Shown piece by piece: positions 21,240 through 31,469 of a DNA stretch of 64,000 bases (position 1 is the first letter of the stretch; each line of letters begins with the position of its first letter). The stretch is from Distichodus sexfasciatus (lineage: Eukaryota; Chordata; Actinopteri; Characiformes; Distichodontidae): contig JAVGVS010000095.1 in NCBI GenBank assembly GCA_032718565.1, positions 1,472,853 through 1,536,852 on the forward strand, written 5' to 3'. The notes below the pieces were generated by a model. That model was given only the letters and a program-made list of their open reading frames with translations, had not been told where the DNA came from and ran no database searches. The translations under genes and the position numbers were made by a program.

Positions 21240-21488
21240 CAGTGAAAGTGAGTGACTATTTGTCATTGTGAACACATCACAGCAAAGCTCACAGTGCACC
21301 CCAACAAAATGTGACCTCCGCATTTGACCCATCTGTGAAGGAGCAGTGGGCAGCTAACAAGGGCAGTGCCCGGGGATGGTACCTTGCTCATACGTACCTC
21401 AGTGGTAACTTTACCGGTCTAGGATTTGAACTGGCAACCTTCCGATCACGGGGCGGCCACCCAACCGTTAGGCTACCAACTGCCCTTC
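21240..21488 (-). repeat. tRNA-derived SINE type A, near full length
   Basis: All type A parts are present on the minus strand: tail (GTGAGTGACTATTTGTCATT), body (TTGACCCATCTGTGAAGGAG) and tRNA-like head ending near CAACTGCCC. Confidence 0.8.
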
Positions 21489-21769
21489 AGATGAGGAGCA
21501 AATCTTTTTGATTTTATCTAATAAATGCTGATTTTTTTTCTATATAAACTTCTATTCTCATAGGGCCCAGTCCTTAAAACCAAAAATGTCCTCACAAAAC
21601 CACATAAATCTGACAAATCTCAGTTTCTTTAATGTGGAAGACGAACTGTATCATCTCATGTTTAACTAACCTTTTAAAGGATTATAATATAACGCCTAAA
21701 ATATGATATAATATAGAAGATAATAATAAATAAAACGTTAATATAATTAAAGATGCCTAATGCCTGAGA

Positions 21770-21832
21770 ACAACCCTCTTGGTCCAGAGTGAGCGTCCTA
21801 ACCACTAGACCACCACAACCGCCCCACCCCTT
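21770..21832 (-). repeat. SINE type C head fragment
   Basis: CGTCCTAACCACTAGACCAC is the reverse complement of the tRNA-like head of SINE type C. The rest of the element is missing. Confidence 0.5.
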
Positions 21833-22773
21833 CTGAGCACAGAAAGCCTGACGTGTCCTGCAGCAAAAAGTCCAACAACAGAACGACTCACTCCCAAAGA
21901 AATGCTGCTCCAAATCAGCACACATGCTTCCAATTGAGAAGAAGGGAAATGAGCAAGAGAGAGTGGGACGTGACGTCATACGGGAGGAGAGGGTGGATGG
22001 ATGGAGGGAGGGAGGGAGGGAGGAGAGGGTGAATAACTCCCTGCTGCATTCTCTCACGGGTCGTCTGATCGGATTCGTCTTGTGCCAAAACTCTGGGTTA
22101 TTTGGGTCAGAGGAAATAGGGCTAATAAACAAGGCTGAACCTTGCAGAGCTCTGGAATTCGGAGTGCAAAATCCACTCGCACCTCTACCCTCAGCCAAGT
22201 TGTACCAACTCTGAACAAACTGCAAAGTCTGATCCATTTATGCTTTGCAATATTTGAGGACTTAAAAATAATTTAATGACATTTTCACTTTTCACAAAGC
22301 AAAGATTGTTGTTACCTAACGTCTGGTACGTACAGTCCTCAGCAGAATAATATCACTTAATGGAGCTTAAGCTTAACAAATTTATTTTCGTAAATTGTGC
22401 TTAGAACAAAAGTGAAAATAAGATTCAGGGTTTGCAAAAAATGTATAAAAACACAAAAACACTGCCGTTGTAGATGGAAAAGAAAAAACTTCACAATGAC
22501 ACCACATCATAAAAGGATACGTCTGTCTTTCCAGTGTCCGTTACAAGTGTGAATAGTTATTTATCTGCAATTAGCTCTTATTGATTGATTATATCAACAC
22601 ATTTATCAGAGAGGCTAAGGTGCAGTGACAATAAAACATTGATTAGTTCTTCACATTTAATTGAGCAAAATACTACACAATTATTACAAATGTCTAAATG
22701 ATGTTTTTTGTGACTAATGTAGTATGAACACAGTATCATCTTCAGCTTTCTGTTTAACTCTCTTTCTTAAGAA
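21833..22773. other. Unassigned stretch
   Basis: A GGAGG-rich run lies near 21995-22030. Otherwise no gene or repeat family was recognised. The minus-strand frame 21674-22237 (187 codons) shows no domain and begins inside repeat sequence. Confidence 0.35.
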
Positions 22774-23214
22774 ATGTGTTTTTCCCACCTCTTATTCAGA
22801 GACCTCACAGCACTCAAGTTAAAAACAGTAAAAACAGCACCAAGGTCTACATTTGCTACTCGTTGTGGTTGTGTACTTGTGAAGACAGTTCCAGCCAAAT
22901 ATCACAACTCATTCCAAAAGATGTCTGCATTTTTGCTACACGGTAAGACTGCAAACTGTCGTATGGATGCTAAATTTGTGCATGCTCTTATAACATTTTA
23001 TGGCAGTATGTGTCCAACTATTACATCCATAATGCTGCAACTGGCCTTGAGAATAATGTTGTACACAGCGTTACAAAAAACTTACTATGTTTACTATGGT
23101 GCTGCAACATCTTGCATAAATATATTTATAGACCTCACAAGCCATAAAATGATCAACATATCAGCTGTTATTGCAAGAGAGCATGTGTTAAAACAGTATT
23201 TGGACATTAATTGA
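22774..23214 (+). CDS. Unrecognised 146-codon ORF
   Basis: I do not recognise this. The single open frame is long for an AT-rich region. The predicted protein is cysteine-containing and basic at the N-terminal half, with a moderately hydrophobic stretch in the middle (around ITSIMLQLALRIMLY). No signal peptide, zinc-finger spacing, catalytic motif or repeat is evident. There are no terminal repeats or obvious retroelement motifs next to it, and no splice-flanked exons nearby. It could be a fragment of an unknown mobile element, a processed pseudogene piece or chance. I judge chance or a mobile-element fragment most likely. Confidence 0.2.
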   Translation: MCFSHLLFRDLTALKLKTVKTAPRSTFATRCGCVLVKTVPAKYHNSFQKMSAFLLHGKTANCRMDAKFVHALITFYGSMCPTITSIMLQLALRIMLYTALQKTYYVYYGAATSCINIFIDLTSHKMINISAVIAREHVLKQYLDIN

Positions 23215-23377
23215 GTTTGTGCCTTAATGCAAAATGCATAAACGCACTCTGGTTCTGGCTTTGCAAACCCACACAGCAGAATTCGTGATTAGAAAATTGC
23301 CCATATGCAAATTGCAATTTCACTATGTCAGCAATTAATTATTGCACGCATGGCCTGAAGCCTCTTTATGCTAAAGC

Positions 23378-24012
23378 AGAGGGAGGGACGGAGACAATGG
23401 AAGAATGGAGAGAGGGATGAAGGGAGAGAAGAACGAATGAAGGGAGAGAGGGATGGAATGATGGAGTGAGGCAAGGAAGGAGGAGAGAGAGAAAAGAATC
23501 ATAGGGAGACCGGGATGATGGGAGGGAGAGAGCGAGGCATGGAGGGAGAGAGGGGGTGTTGGGAGAGATTGACAGAAAGGAAGGGAGGATGGAGAAAGAG
23601 GATCGAGGGATGAACAGAAGGATGGAAGGAGAGAGAAAAGAAAGAAGGGAGAGGGGGATAAAGGGAGGGAATGAAAGAGGGGGATGGGGAAGAGAGGATG
23701 GAGGGAGGGTGAGAGGGAGAGAGGGGTAGATGAAGGGAGGGAGTGACAGAAAGGAAGGGAGGATGGAGAAAGAGGATCGAGGGATGAACAGAAGGATGGA
23801 AGGAGAGAGAAAAGAAAGAAGGGAGAGGGGGATAAAGGGAGGGAATGACAGAGGGGGATGGGGAAGAGAGGATGGAGGGAGGGTGAGAGGGAGAGAGGGG
23901 TAGATGAAGGGAGGGAGTGACATGGAGGAAGAGATGGCGGTATAGAGGGAGGGATAGATGAGGGGAGAGGGGGAGGGAGGGATAAAGTGAGGGAGGGAGA
24001 GCAGGAAGGAAG
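23378..24012. repeat. Polypurine tract with 174-bp tandem duplication
   Basis: About 630 bp in which the + strand is almost entirely A and G (GGGAGG, GGATGG, AGAGAG motifs). Within it the segment starting GACAGAAAGG at 23571 repeats at 23745 with a 174-bp period and only a few differences, up to about 23918. Long serine/proline/leucine-rich frames on the minus strand are by-products of this composition and not genes. Confidence 0.85.
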
Positions 24013-24545
24013 GTGACTATTCTTCTCTACAGCATTTTCACACACACACAAACGCGTACACACTTCTTGATCCAGAAAGGACAGCGGCAGGCCACGGCGT
24101 TGATCCGTTTATAGCGTCTCTGTTTTCGCACCATATTTGATTGGAATGCCATTATGATGGTGTCATCCTCCTGAAGCCGCATGCAAGTCAAGTGGGGAAT
24201 TGGATGCTCAATATACCGGCGCCACGATATGAGCGATATCTTTTAGTCGTCATTTGAAGGTAAAACTATCGACATGCCACTGTAGCACTGTTTACACCAA
24301 TCCTGCAGATTGGGAGGCGCATCCTAAACATAATCCTCACTGCCTTCTGCTTAAGTCTTTAAACAAAAGCTTAACCCGATAAACTTGTATTTCTTACTAC
24401 AAAAATTGGCAAGTCAATGTTCATAGAAATTAAACTTAAAAGTCCTGGTTTTTATTATTTGTATGTTATTTTTGTTTTTATACTTTTATAATTTCAGCCC
24501 TATAAATTGACTTTTCCAGGAAATTAATATTACAAGTCTTCTTCA
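24013..24545. other. Unassigned AT-rich sequence
   Basis: No exon found. Motifs such as CACGATATGAGCGATATC near 24221-24240 may be part of the hAT-like remnant ending near 24993. Confidence 0.35.
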
Positions 24546-24549
24546 GATA

Positions 24550-24815
24550 ATTGGGCAGTTAAGGTAGGCGTATGATGGGGTGTTCGCCCTGTGATCAGAA
24601 GGTCTGAGTTCGAATCCAGAGACCAGTAAAGTTACCACTGAGGTAGTCATGAGAAGTGCTCGCTCTTGCCGTCCCCAAGCACTGCTCCTCACGCTTGTTA
24701 GCTGCCCACTGCGCCCTCAAAGTTGGATTAAATGTAGAGGTCACATTTCGTTGTGGTGCACTGTTGGTTGTGCTGTGGTGTGTTCACAATGACAAATAAT
24801 CACTCACTTTTGGTG
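24550..24815 (+). repeat. tRNA-derived SINE type A
   Basis: Head with GTGATCAGAAGG and GTTCGAATCC, body with CCGTCCCCAAGCACTGCTCC, tail ACAAATAATCACTCACTTTT. Nearly complete. Confidence 0.8.
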
Positions 24816-24939
24816 TGTACATTTTGTCAATCCCCAACACATAAGGTTGCATCTGTATAATTAGATCAGAGTAACTAAATATAAGAAGAATATGAATGAG
24901 TAGGTTTTTCAGTAAATTTAGAGAGGAAAAAATATAAAC

Positions 24940-24995
24940 ATATATTGTATATCAAGAGTATTTGAAATTTGGGCCATATCACCCAGCACTAGTCG
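24940..24995. mobile_element. hAT-like MITE end fragment
   Basis: GGGCCATATCACCCAGCACTAG is close to the inverted TAGGGCTGGGCGATATGGCC terminus seen at 8296 and 33041. The left partner may lie near 24220, but the link is weak. Confidence 0.4.
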
Positions 24996-25040
24996 GAAAG
25001 CCTGGAAAGAGGAGGGGATTAAAACTTCACAAGGGTGCTG

Positions 25041-25063
25041 GTGTGTGTGTGTGTGTGTGTGTG
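25041..25063. repeat. (GT)n microsatellite
   Basis: About 11 uninterrupted GT dinucleotides. Confidence 0.9.
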
Positions 25064-25690
25064 GATGAACCGTTAGCAGGCCCTTATACGGTCATTGCAC
25101 CAGGCACTGCTGCGCCTCTAAAAGAACCTTAAGACTTGGTCTCCATTTGGACAGCAAAGTACAGAAGCTTGTAAACTTTGAATGGAAGTTGCCTTGAAAG
25201 TGTAGAAAAGAAGATAAACTGGGGCCACATGACCTGGAACATTTATTTTTAAAAGTGACAGATTTATGTATGGAATGCATGCAGAAATTAATATGTGATG
25301 GTTGGGTATTCAACTATTTATAAGAATATTTCTGTATAGCGTGTCATCATATAAGAATAAAAAAAGTGTGTTGAGTATAAGAATAGTAACTTTTTATGAT
25401 GGCTTTACGCAGGTAATTTATCAAAACCTGAGTATAATCACTCTACTGGAACTGTGAGTGCCAAACCAGTTTGTAAAATATGTTTATGCCACAAATGACC
25501 TTCATGAAACATAAAATTCCCGCTGGTTCTTTCAGCATAGTCACTGCCGAGCAATTAGGAAGTATTTGTACCTTTTTTCAACTTTTTATCTTCCCTTTAC
25601 CACATTTTAGAATTAAATATTATTCTTTATACTCCGCTACTTTTGCAGTTGGTCATCATAGAAGCAACTACTTAGGAGCAGTTGGTGGTA
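25064..25690. other. Unassigned AT-rich sequence
   Basis: No exon or repeat recognised; ORFs of 73-76 codons show no domain. Confidence 0.35.
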
Positions 25691-25905
25691 TCTTGATTAG
25701 GATCGACTAGCCCGTAGTCAGAAGGTCGCAGGTTCGAGATCAAGGACGGTAAAGTTGCAAATTACTCTCTCTAACAAGCACTGCTCCTTGTTAACTACCC
25801 ACTGCTTCTTCACGGATGAGTCAAACGCAAGAGGTCACATTTGGTTGTGGTGCACTGTGTTGTGCTCTGGTGTGTTCACAATGACAAATAATCGCTCACT
25901 TTCAA
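25691..25905 (+). repeat. tRNA-derived SINE type A
   Basis: Type A head (AGTCAGAAGGTCGCAGGTTC), shortened body and full tail (ACAATGACAAATAATCGCTC). Confidence 0.75.
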
Positions 25906-25989
25906 ACAATAAGTTTGATGAGATTACTCCTGAACTAATTTGTATGAACTTGCATCCCACTCCCAAACCACATGCTACGCAAAGTCATA

Positions 25990-26128
25990 TATACATCATT
26001 TAGCAGATGCTCTTATCCACAGTGACTTCCATCTTCCTAATTTTAGGGCCAGTCTTTCTGGAGTATTTTGGGGTTAAGGGTCTTGCTCAGGGACCTAATG
26101 GTGATAGTGCTAGAGTTCTTTAGACCAC
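25990..26128 (-). repeat. SINE type C, decayed
   Basis: CATTTAGCAGATGCTCTTATCC, GGGTCTTGCTCAGGGACC and a remnant of the tRNA-like head near 26115 identify a minus-strand type C copy. Confidence 0.6.
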
Positions 26129-27035
26129 ACTACAGGATATATGACAAAACAGTGCATACAGACCTGAGTGTTGCTGTGTGACTCTAACTGTCTCTACCGC
26201 TCTCCTCCAAGCGGAGGCCATTTTGCCGGTGTTTGGCTTTGGGTGTGCGGCTCTGGGTGAGAGCCAGAACAGGGCAAGCAGCCAGAGTGCAGGAGTCAGC
26301 ACAATCTCTTCCAGTCTATCTTTCATCCTTCCCAGCCAGCCCCTAAAATTACACCTCATTTCTTAATCCTGCCCTGCTTCTGACTCTTTCCAGGATCAGA
26401 GCTAACGTTTGACTCTCCCTCCTTCTTCCTATAGCCTTTTCTCTCTGAACAGATCAATCCAGCCCTTTCCTCCTTTCGTCTCGTTTTTGATTTTTTTCTC
26501 GGGCTTACAGCCAACAGTCCTCCTCGTTGCTGTCTTCATACACACTCTTTCTCCCTCTCTCTCCACACACACATATCACCTCTTTCTCAGTCCCTCTGGG
26601 CTGTTTTCCAGGCCGTGTGGTGGTTAGGATCTCAGCAGGCCGTTCAGACTTCCCCACACCCAGCAGAGCTCTCGGGGACAGGGGCTGGAAGGTGGAGGCG
26701 AGATTCCTGGAGTCACGCTCTGGGAATGTCTCCGTAATGGCAGCGTGTGTTTACAGGCGGAAACTTGCTGGGTGCCAGGCCACATTCTGGCCCTGACCCG
26801 TTTCTTTTGCACAGGATATCACCAGCAAGCTCTCACAGACACAAATTCATCAGATGGTTGCATGTGCCAACTTGTGGAAGTTCATAATAATGTTCAATCG
26901 TTACTACTAGGGATGCCACCGATTCAATACTGATATTGGATATTAAGTCTGGTTAGCTGGAGCAGGTGGTAGTAGCAACAACTGCCAACATATTCCACAA
27001 ATAGACTTGTGTGAATAGTGATTTCCATGTTTACA
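26129..27035. other. Unassigned complex sequence
   Basis: 26140-26360 and 26590-26810 are complex and non-repetitive. The latter follows a CTGTTTTCCAG acceptor-like motif at about 26600-26610, but the downstream frames have no recognised domain and I do not call an exon. A short MITE-like end (TAGGGATGCCACCGATTC) lies near 26909-26926. Confidence 0.35.
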
Positions 27036-27039
27036 CTAC

Positions 27040-27195
27040 TGTGCGATGCAATCTTTACACTTTCATCCATAGCGACTTGCATTCACTCTCCTAATAACAG
27101 GGACAGCCTCCCTGGAGCAACTTCAGGTTAAGGGACCCCATGATGGTAGTGCTGGAAGCAAGGATTAAACCCGACCTCTTCATCCAGAAACAACG
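27040..27195 (-). repeat. SINE type C, decayed
   Basis: Shows the type C order: a CATAGCGACTTGCATTC block, AGGTTAAGGGACC, then GATGGTAGTGCTGGA. The tRNA-like head is mostly lost. Confidence 0.5.
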
Positions 27196-27339
27196 CCAAG
27201 CAACTTCTTCACCCATGTACCGCAAATGAGAATTTTTTTCTGAAATGTTTTTCTGAAATGTTTCTGAATTTGTAAAGTTTGTGCTTTAAATATAATTCCT
27301 GCTTAATGTTTGAGATTTTTAACACATTTAAAGTATTTA

Positions 27340-27450
27340 TCAGACATTCTTATCTGATCAACTTAAATTCCCTAATTACAGGACAGCAGCTTCCTGAAGC
27401 AGCCTGGGAGGTTAAGGGCTTGCTCAAGAGACCTGTGGCCTATAATTAGT
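27340..27450 (-). repeat. SINE type C, fragment
   Basis: Matches the middle of type C (CAGACATTCTTATC, GGGAGGTTAAGGGCTTGCTC). Head missing. Confidence 0.45.
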
Positions 27451-27975
27451 GCCATAGCAAGGAAAATGCCTAAATGCTACATAAATTTATGCAGTCTGAT
27501 TCACTGAGGCACCAATTATACAATACCGCTGTTATTTGAACAGTAGAGGGGCACTAAAAATGCTACATAATTAATGAAGCCCTAGGCTCCGTAGGGTACT
27601 TTCAAAGTTGAAACTCAATAGAAGTAGGGATGGTGTGCTGCTTGGCCTTTAATGAAAAGCGTAGTGATTTTGCACAAAATGCAAAACAGACTTTTGCAAA
27701 CTCCTTCTAGGTAGATTAGAGCAAGTAAGGTGTCACATGAGTCTGCAGACTTGTGTCATACTAACGTCATAAGGGCTTTTTTGCAACTATTTTGCTAATT
27801 TCTGACTTTTGATTCACTGAATCTTTTCTTCGGCAGCTTACTGCATCAGCTGCTCCTGTGCTGCGACTTTTGATTGGACCCCGTTCATTGCCATTTGCAG
27901 CTGTATTTATTATCATTTTTGTTGCTGCTGTAATTTTTATTTGCTGTTAATAAATATTAATTAAATTAATGAAAT

Positions 27976-27978
<3 letters not shown>
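27451..27978. other. Unassigned AT-rich sequence
   Basis: No exon or repeat recognised. It ends in an AATAAATATTAATTAA-like low-complexity run before a long (AT)n tract. Confidence 0.35.

Positions 27979-28028
<50 letters not shown>
27979..28028. repeat. (AT)n microsatellite
   Basis: About 24 AT dinucleotides, likely to be polymorphic and able to extrude as a cruciform. Confidence 0.95.
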
Positions 28029-28031
<3 letters not shown>

Positions 28032-28074
28032 TGTGAAACAATACAACAATTAAGGCAAAACCAATAGTAGTTCG

Positions 28075-28142
28075 GGACAGGCTCGATCCCCTAACCCCAA
28101 AGGGATTAAGCAGTTTGGATAATGAGTGAATGAATGAATGAC
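28075..28142 (+). repeat. SINE type B 3' end
   Basis: GGATTAAGCAGTTTGGATAA followed by (TGAA)n is the 3' end of SINE type B, as at 59185-59222. The rest is missing. Confidence 0.6.
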
Positions 28143-29900
28143 GTTTTAGCATTATCTAAAAAGAATGATTCCACACAGACTGTTGAGTCCGCCTGTGTTT
28201 TCAGCTTACCAGATCAGTACTCTATATCTGGTATTGCAAAAAGCACAAGCCTGGACCAAGATCGAGACTATAAAGGTTGGATGAGTGCATCCCTGGTCAC
28301 AGTTCATTCGCCTTCAGAATTCAGGCCTGGTTATGTGCGGCTCTTTAGAAGCGATAATATATTCTTAAAGATGGAACCTTGATTATGGGCTCTGCTGTTC
28401 CCCTACTAATCATCTCCCTTCTTTTACATGCACATTGGTAATGTAATTAGCCAGAACCGCGGAGGAAGCCCGGGAACTCGGCTGTAATGTTTACAGCTTC
28501 TAAATAAACCCGAAATTTGAATAATGTCTCGGAAGCCCAAGAGTTTCTCGAGATCTTTTTAGAGATTATCTCTTTTTTAGGTCCCTATTCCCAGTGTAGA
28601 TAGAAAGACAGAAAGCAAGACTACAAACAACAGCACTTCTGAGCAGCCATCTTCACACTCCTACACCGAGAAACAGTCTGGGGAAACAAAACTGGTGACA
28701 AGTTGGGGAGGAGGCTGAGCTGTGGAAGCAAAGAAGCAAGAGCATGAAAAACTGGAGGAAAGGAAGCGTGTGAAGAGACGCAACGAAGAGTGGTCACCTG
28801 CAAGTGACCTCAAATTTAGCATGCAAATGAGAATTTTATCGTGAAGATGGAACCCAGGGTGCATCCCTCTGTTGTGGCATTTTATATCTCTCTTCGCCCT
28901 CCCTCCCTCCCCACTCCGTATCAAACTGAGCGCAAGTACTTTGTACTCTTTTTGCCGGTGTGATTTTCCCTCGTCTGTTCATCCCTCGCTCTCTCTTTCC
29001 CTCCTCATTCTGGGGTCAATTCCGGCAGTGCCAGCAGTTATTACGCACAAGACACCGGCCATAAAACACCAGCACAAAGCCAATAAGCGGCACAGTATTG
29101 CTTTTATTCAGACAAAGTGAGAGAAGCGAGAGAAGAATGAAATAGAGAAGGCGGCAGGTATTAAAGAGCTATATTAAAAGAAGTAGCTTGGATGGTTCAC
29201 AAAAAGCTCATTGCAAAACAGTGAGGTGCATGGATATCACCTGGGCTAAGTGATATGAAGAGTGAAGAGGAAGAAAGAAAAAGACAGACAGAGACAAAGA
29301 GACAGAGAATATAACAGGCAGAGAGCTGGGATATGAATTTAGACAGGCAGACAGACAACCTGACCAGGCAGTGTGAAGATTGAGTGGCTCATAACTCCCT
29401 CAATAAGCAGCCTACAGTAAAGACATACTCTCCGCTCATTAGAAACTAAAAACTGGTGAGGAAGGGCTGACATTCGTAAGAACGGTTTAGAGAGGAAGGA
29501 TGAAATCTCTCTCTTATCCTGCACAGTTATTACTACCACTAATCAAGGTCAGACAGGCCTTGTCTTAAAATTTCCACACAAACCCATAAATCTAGGCATA
29601 TCAGCAATTAAACACTTTAAACTATACTGCATGTAGAAATACATACCATACATCACATCTCATGCAATTTCATGTTTTATAAATAATTATAATGTTAATA
29701 TTTCTTTTGGGGGTTTATTTTTCGGTATATGTTATTATACTTTAAGGTAGAGTTTATTTAACTTTGTAAATTTGAATCTAGTTGCATTACTTTATAATTT
29801 ACTATATAATTACTTGCACAATCACAAGGGTGCAGAAGGTTTGCATGTTGTACTTTAACCATGTATGGTTCAAAAATAGAATCATGGGTCTACAGAAAGG
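28143..29900. other. Unassigned stretch, part complex non-coding
   Basis: A GAGTGCATCCCTGG terminus-like motif near 28281-28294 may be hAT debris. 28380-28560 is complex and contains TAATGTAATTAG homeodomain-like motifs. No exon was supported, and the rest is low in features. Confidence 0.35.
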
Positions 29901-29904
29901 AAGA

Positions 29905-30320
29905 ACAATTTCGCAAAAATGTCCAAATTAAAGCTGAATGTAATTAAATCCATACCTGACCATTAAAATGTCACATTTTCCACACAATAAAAGCTCTAAT
30001 ACCTTCACGTGGACTTTTACAACATACATAACAGATAAATGTTTTCCATATATTTGGCCAATCTTATTATCTTTAAACTTGTCGCGGGCGTACCATTTTT
30101 CATACCTTTTTCAGAAATAAATGATTTAATAAAGGGGCACTATGATATGAAGAAAAAGTCCACATGATTTTCATTGTGTAGAAAATGTTACAATGTAATG
30201 GTCAGAATTAAATCTATGTCTAATTAAATTAACATCTGACCAATAAGATTTTCTACTAACATTTTCTACACAATAAAAAAAGGTCATTTGCCTTATTTCT
30301 TCACATCACAGTGCCTATTC
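29905..30320. repeat. Foldback element with alternating inverted arms
   Basis: A block containing CTGACCATTAAAATGTCACA and CACACAATAAAAG (about 29935-30025) is followed by its inverted copy (about 30145-30230, AAAGTCCACATGATTTTC to AATGGTCAGAATTAAAT). A third copy follows in the first orientation (about 30235-30300). The second and third arms end in GGCACTATGATATGAAG and its inverse TTCTTCACATCACAGTGCC, so 30134-30315 is itself a short TIR element. Confidence 0.6.
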
Positions 30321-30392
30321 TTTTTTTAAATAGCTATAAAAACAGCATGACTATTTGTGTGAGATATGGAGACCATGTCAGGTAATACAGAT

Positions 30393-31469
30393 TAGGGCTG
30401 CAGCCATGACTATTTGTTGGCATTTAGTCATCGACTATTAAAAGCGATTGATCGACTAATCAGATTATAAATTTCATAATTATAAAATGGCTCCGATGTA
30501 GCTACCAGCTTTTACATTTAGTATGAAGTTATTTTAAATTTTGTGGTAAATAATAAAGACAAGAAAGATAGTTCACTCAAAGCATATTTTAATAATTAAG
30601 TTTCTTCTTTATATCTAGCCTTGATGACTCTGGACAATGACAGTGCTGAAAATGATGACATACCATTATATTTATGAAGCCAGTGACAAAAGGCGTTGGT
30701 TGCTACTGCGTTTTGCGTGCTTATTAAGCGTGTAAAGACCTAACTATTAAATTATAATTATAAAGATTAGATAAACTATAACTAGCGTTTAACCGACCGT
30801 CGCCGTTCCTCTTCCTCCGACATCTTTGGTTTTTCTGTAGGAACTTTCTTTAGCAATCCTGCAAAACAGAGGCCATCGGCCAATAGGATTATAGTGAAAA
30901 CTGCCAAAACCCGCCCCCAAACTGTCCAAACCCGCCCCAAAACTGTTCAAACCCGCCCCCAAACTGTTCAAAACTATGCAAACCACAGCGTAGAAATCTC
31001 ACCGAGCAAAAAAAGCCGCTCGTGGGTAATCGTACCATCAGGACGTTTAACTTTGTCGAGAGGAAAAAAGACGATAAGAGGAAAAATACAGTTCGCGCAC
31101 AATATTATCTAATAGCGCACTTTCGATTCTTAATTTTGTGCTCCTCAAGTTTTACATCTCTTGCGACTTTGGAAATTCACGCCGCAAAATTTTTGCGGCA
31201 AGCCATTTAGCGCACTCTAGTTTTGCCGTTGATGTGACGCCATAGGGCCATTCTTCTAGCTGTCACTGAATGCTATTGCGCAAGAGCGAATCTCACCAGA
31301 GTGTGGTGTATTGGTGCACAATAGCGAGCAGTACTGCTGCACAGGTAGAAAAAGGAAGCGTTCCTCCGTTTAAAAGACATCTGGTGACAATTATCGACAA
31401 TCAAGTCATTAAGCAACTATTTTTATTGTCGATTTTTGTCGACAATGTCGAATAATCGTTGCACCCCTA
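30393..31469 (-). mobile_element. hAT-like non-autonomous element (about 1.08 kb)
   Basis: The ends are TAGGGCTGCA and the inverted TGCACCCCTA, and the subterminal regions are rich in TCGAC/GTCGA motifs (ATTAGTCGACT type). No convincing 8-bp duplication was found. The core 30714-31268 matches 8565-9068. On the minus strand it shows tandem GGGGCGGG-containing repeats near 30905-30965, an inverted CCAAT motif near 30880, and an ATG with a short acidic frame (MSEEEERRR) near 30822. No transposase domain is visible. Confidence 0.65.

Noticed and set aside
16270..21240. Interstitial telomere repeats (CTAACCC-like runs)
   Set aside because: The CCTAACCC motifs are isolated and part of the (CA)n-linked repeat family, not tandem TTAGGG arrays.
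21674..22237. 187-codon minus-strand frame
   Set aside because: It crosses a SINE fragment and a GGAGG-rich run and shows no domain or conserved motif.
23366..24063. Two long minus-strand frames (185 and 230 codons) rich in Ser, Pro, Leu
   Set aside because: They are translations of the polypurine tract in two registers. Composition and the tandem duplication explain the absence of stops.
26527..26796. Exon following the CTGTTTTCCAG motif near 26600
   Set aside because: No downstream donor in frame with a recognisable domain; the frame has no family match I can name.
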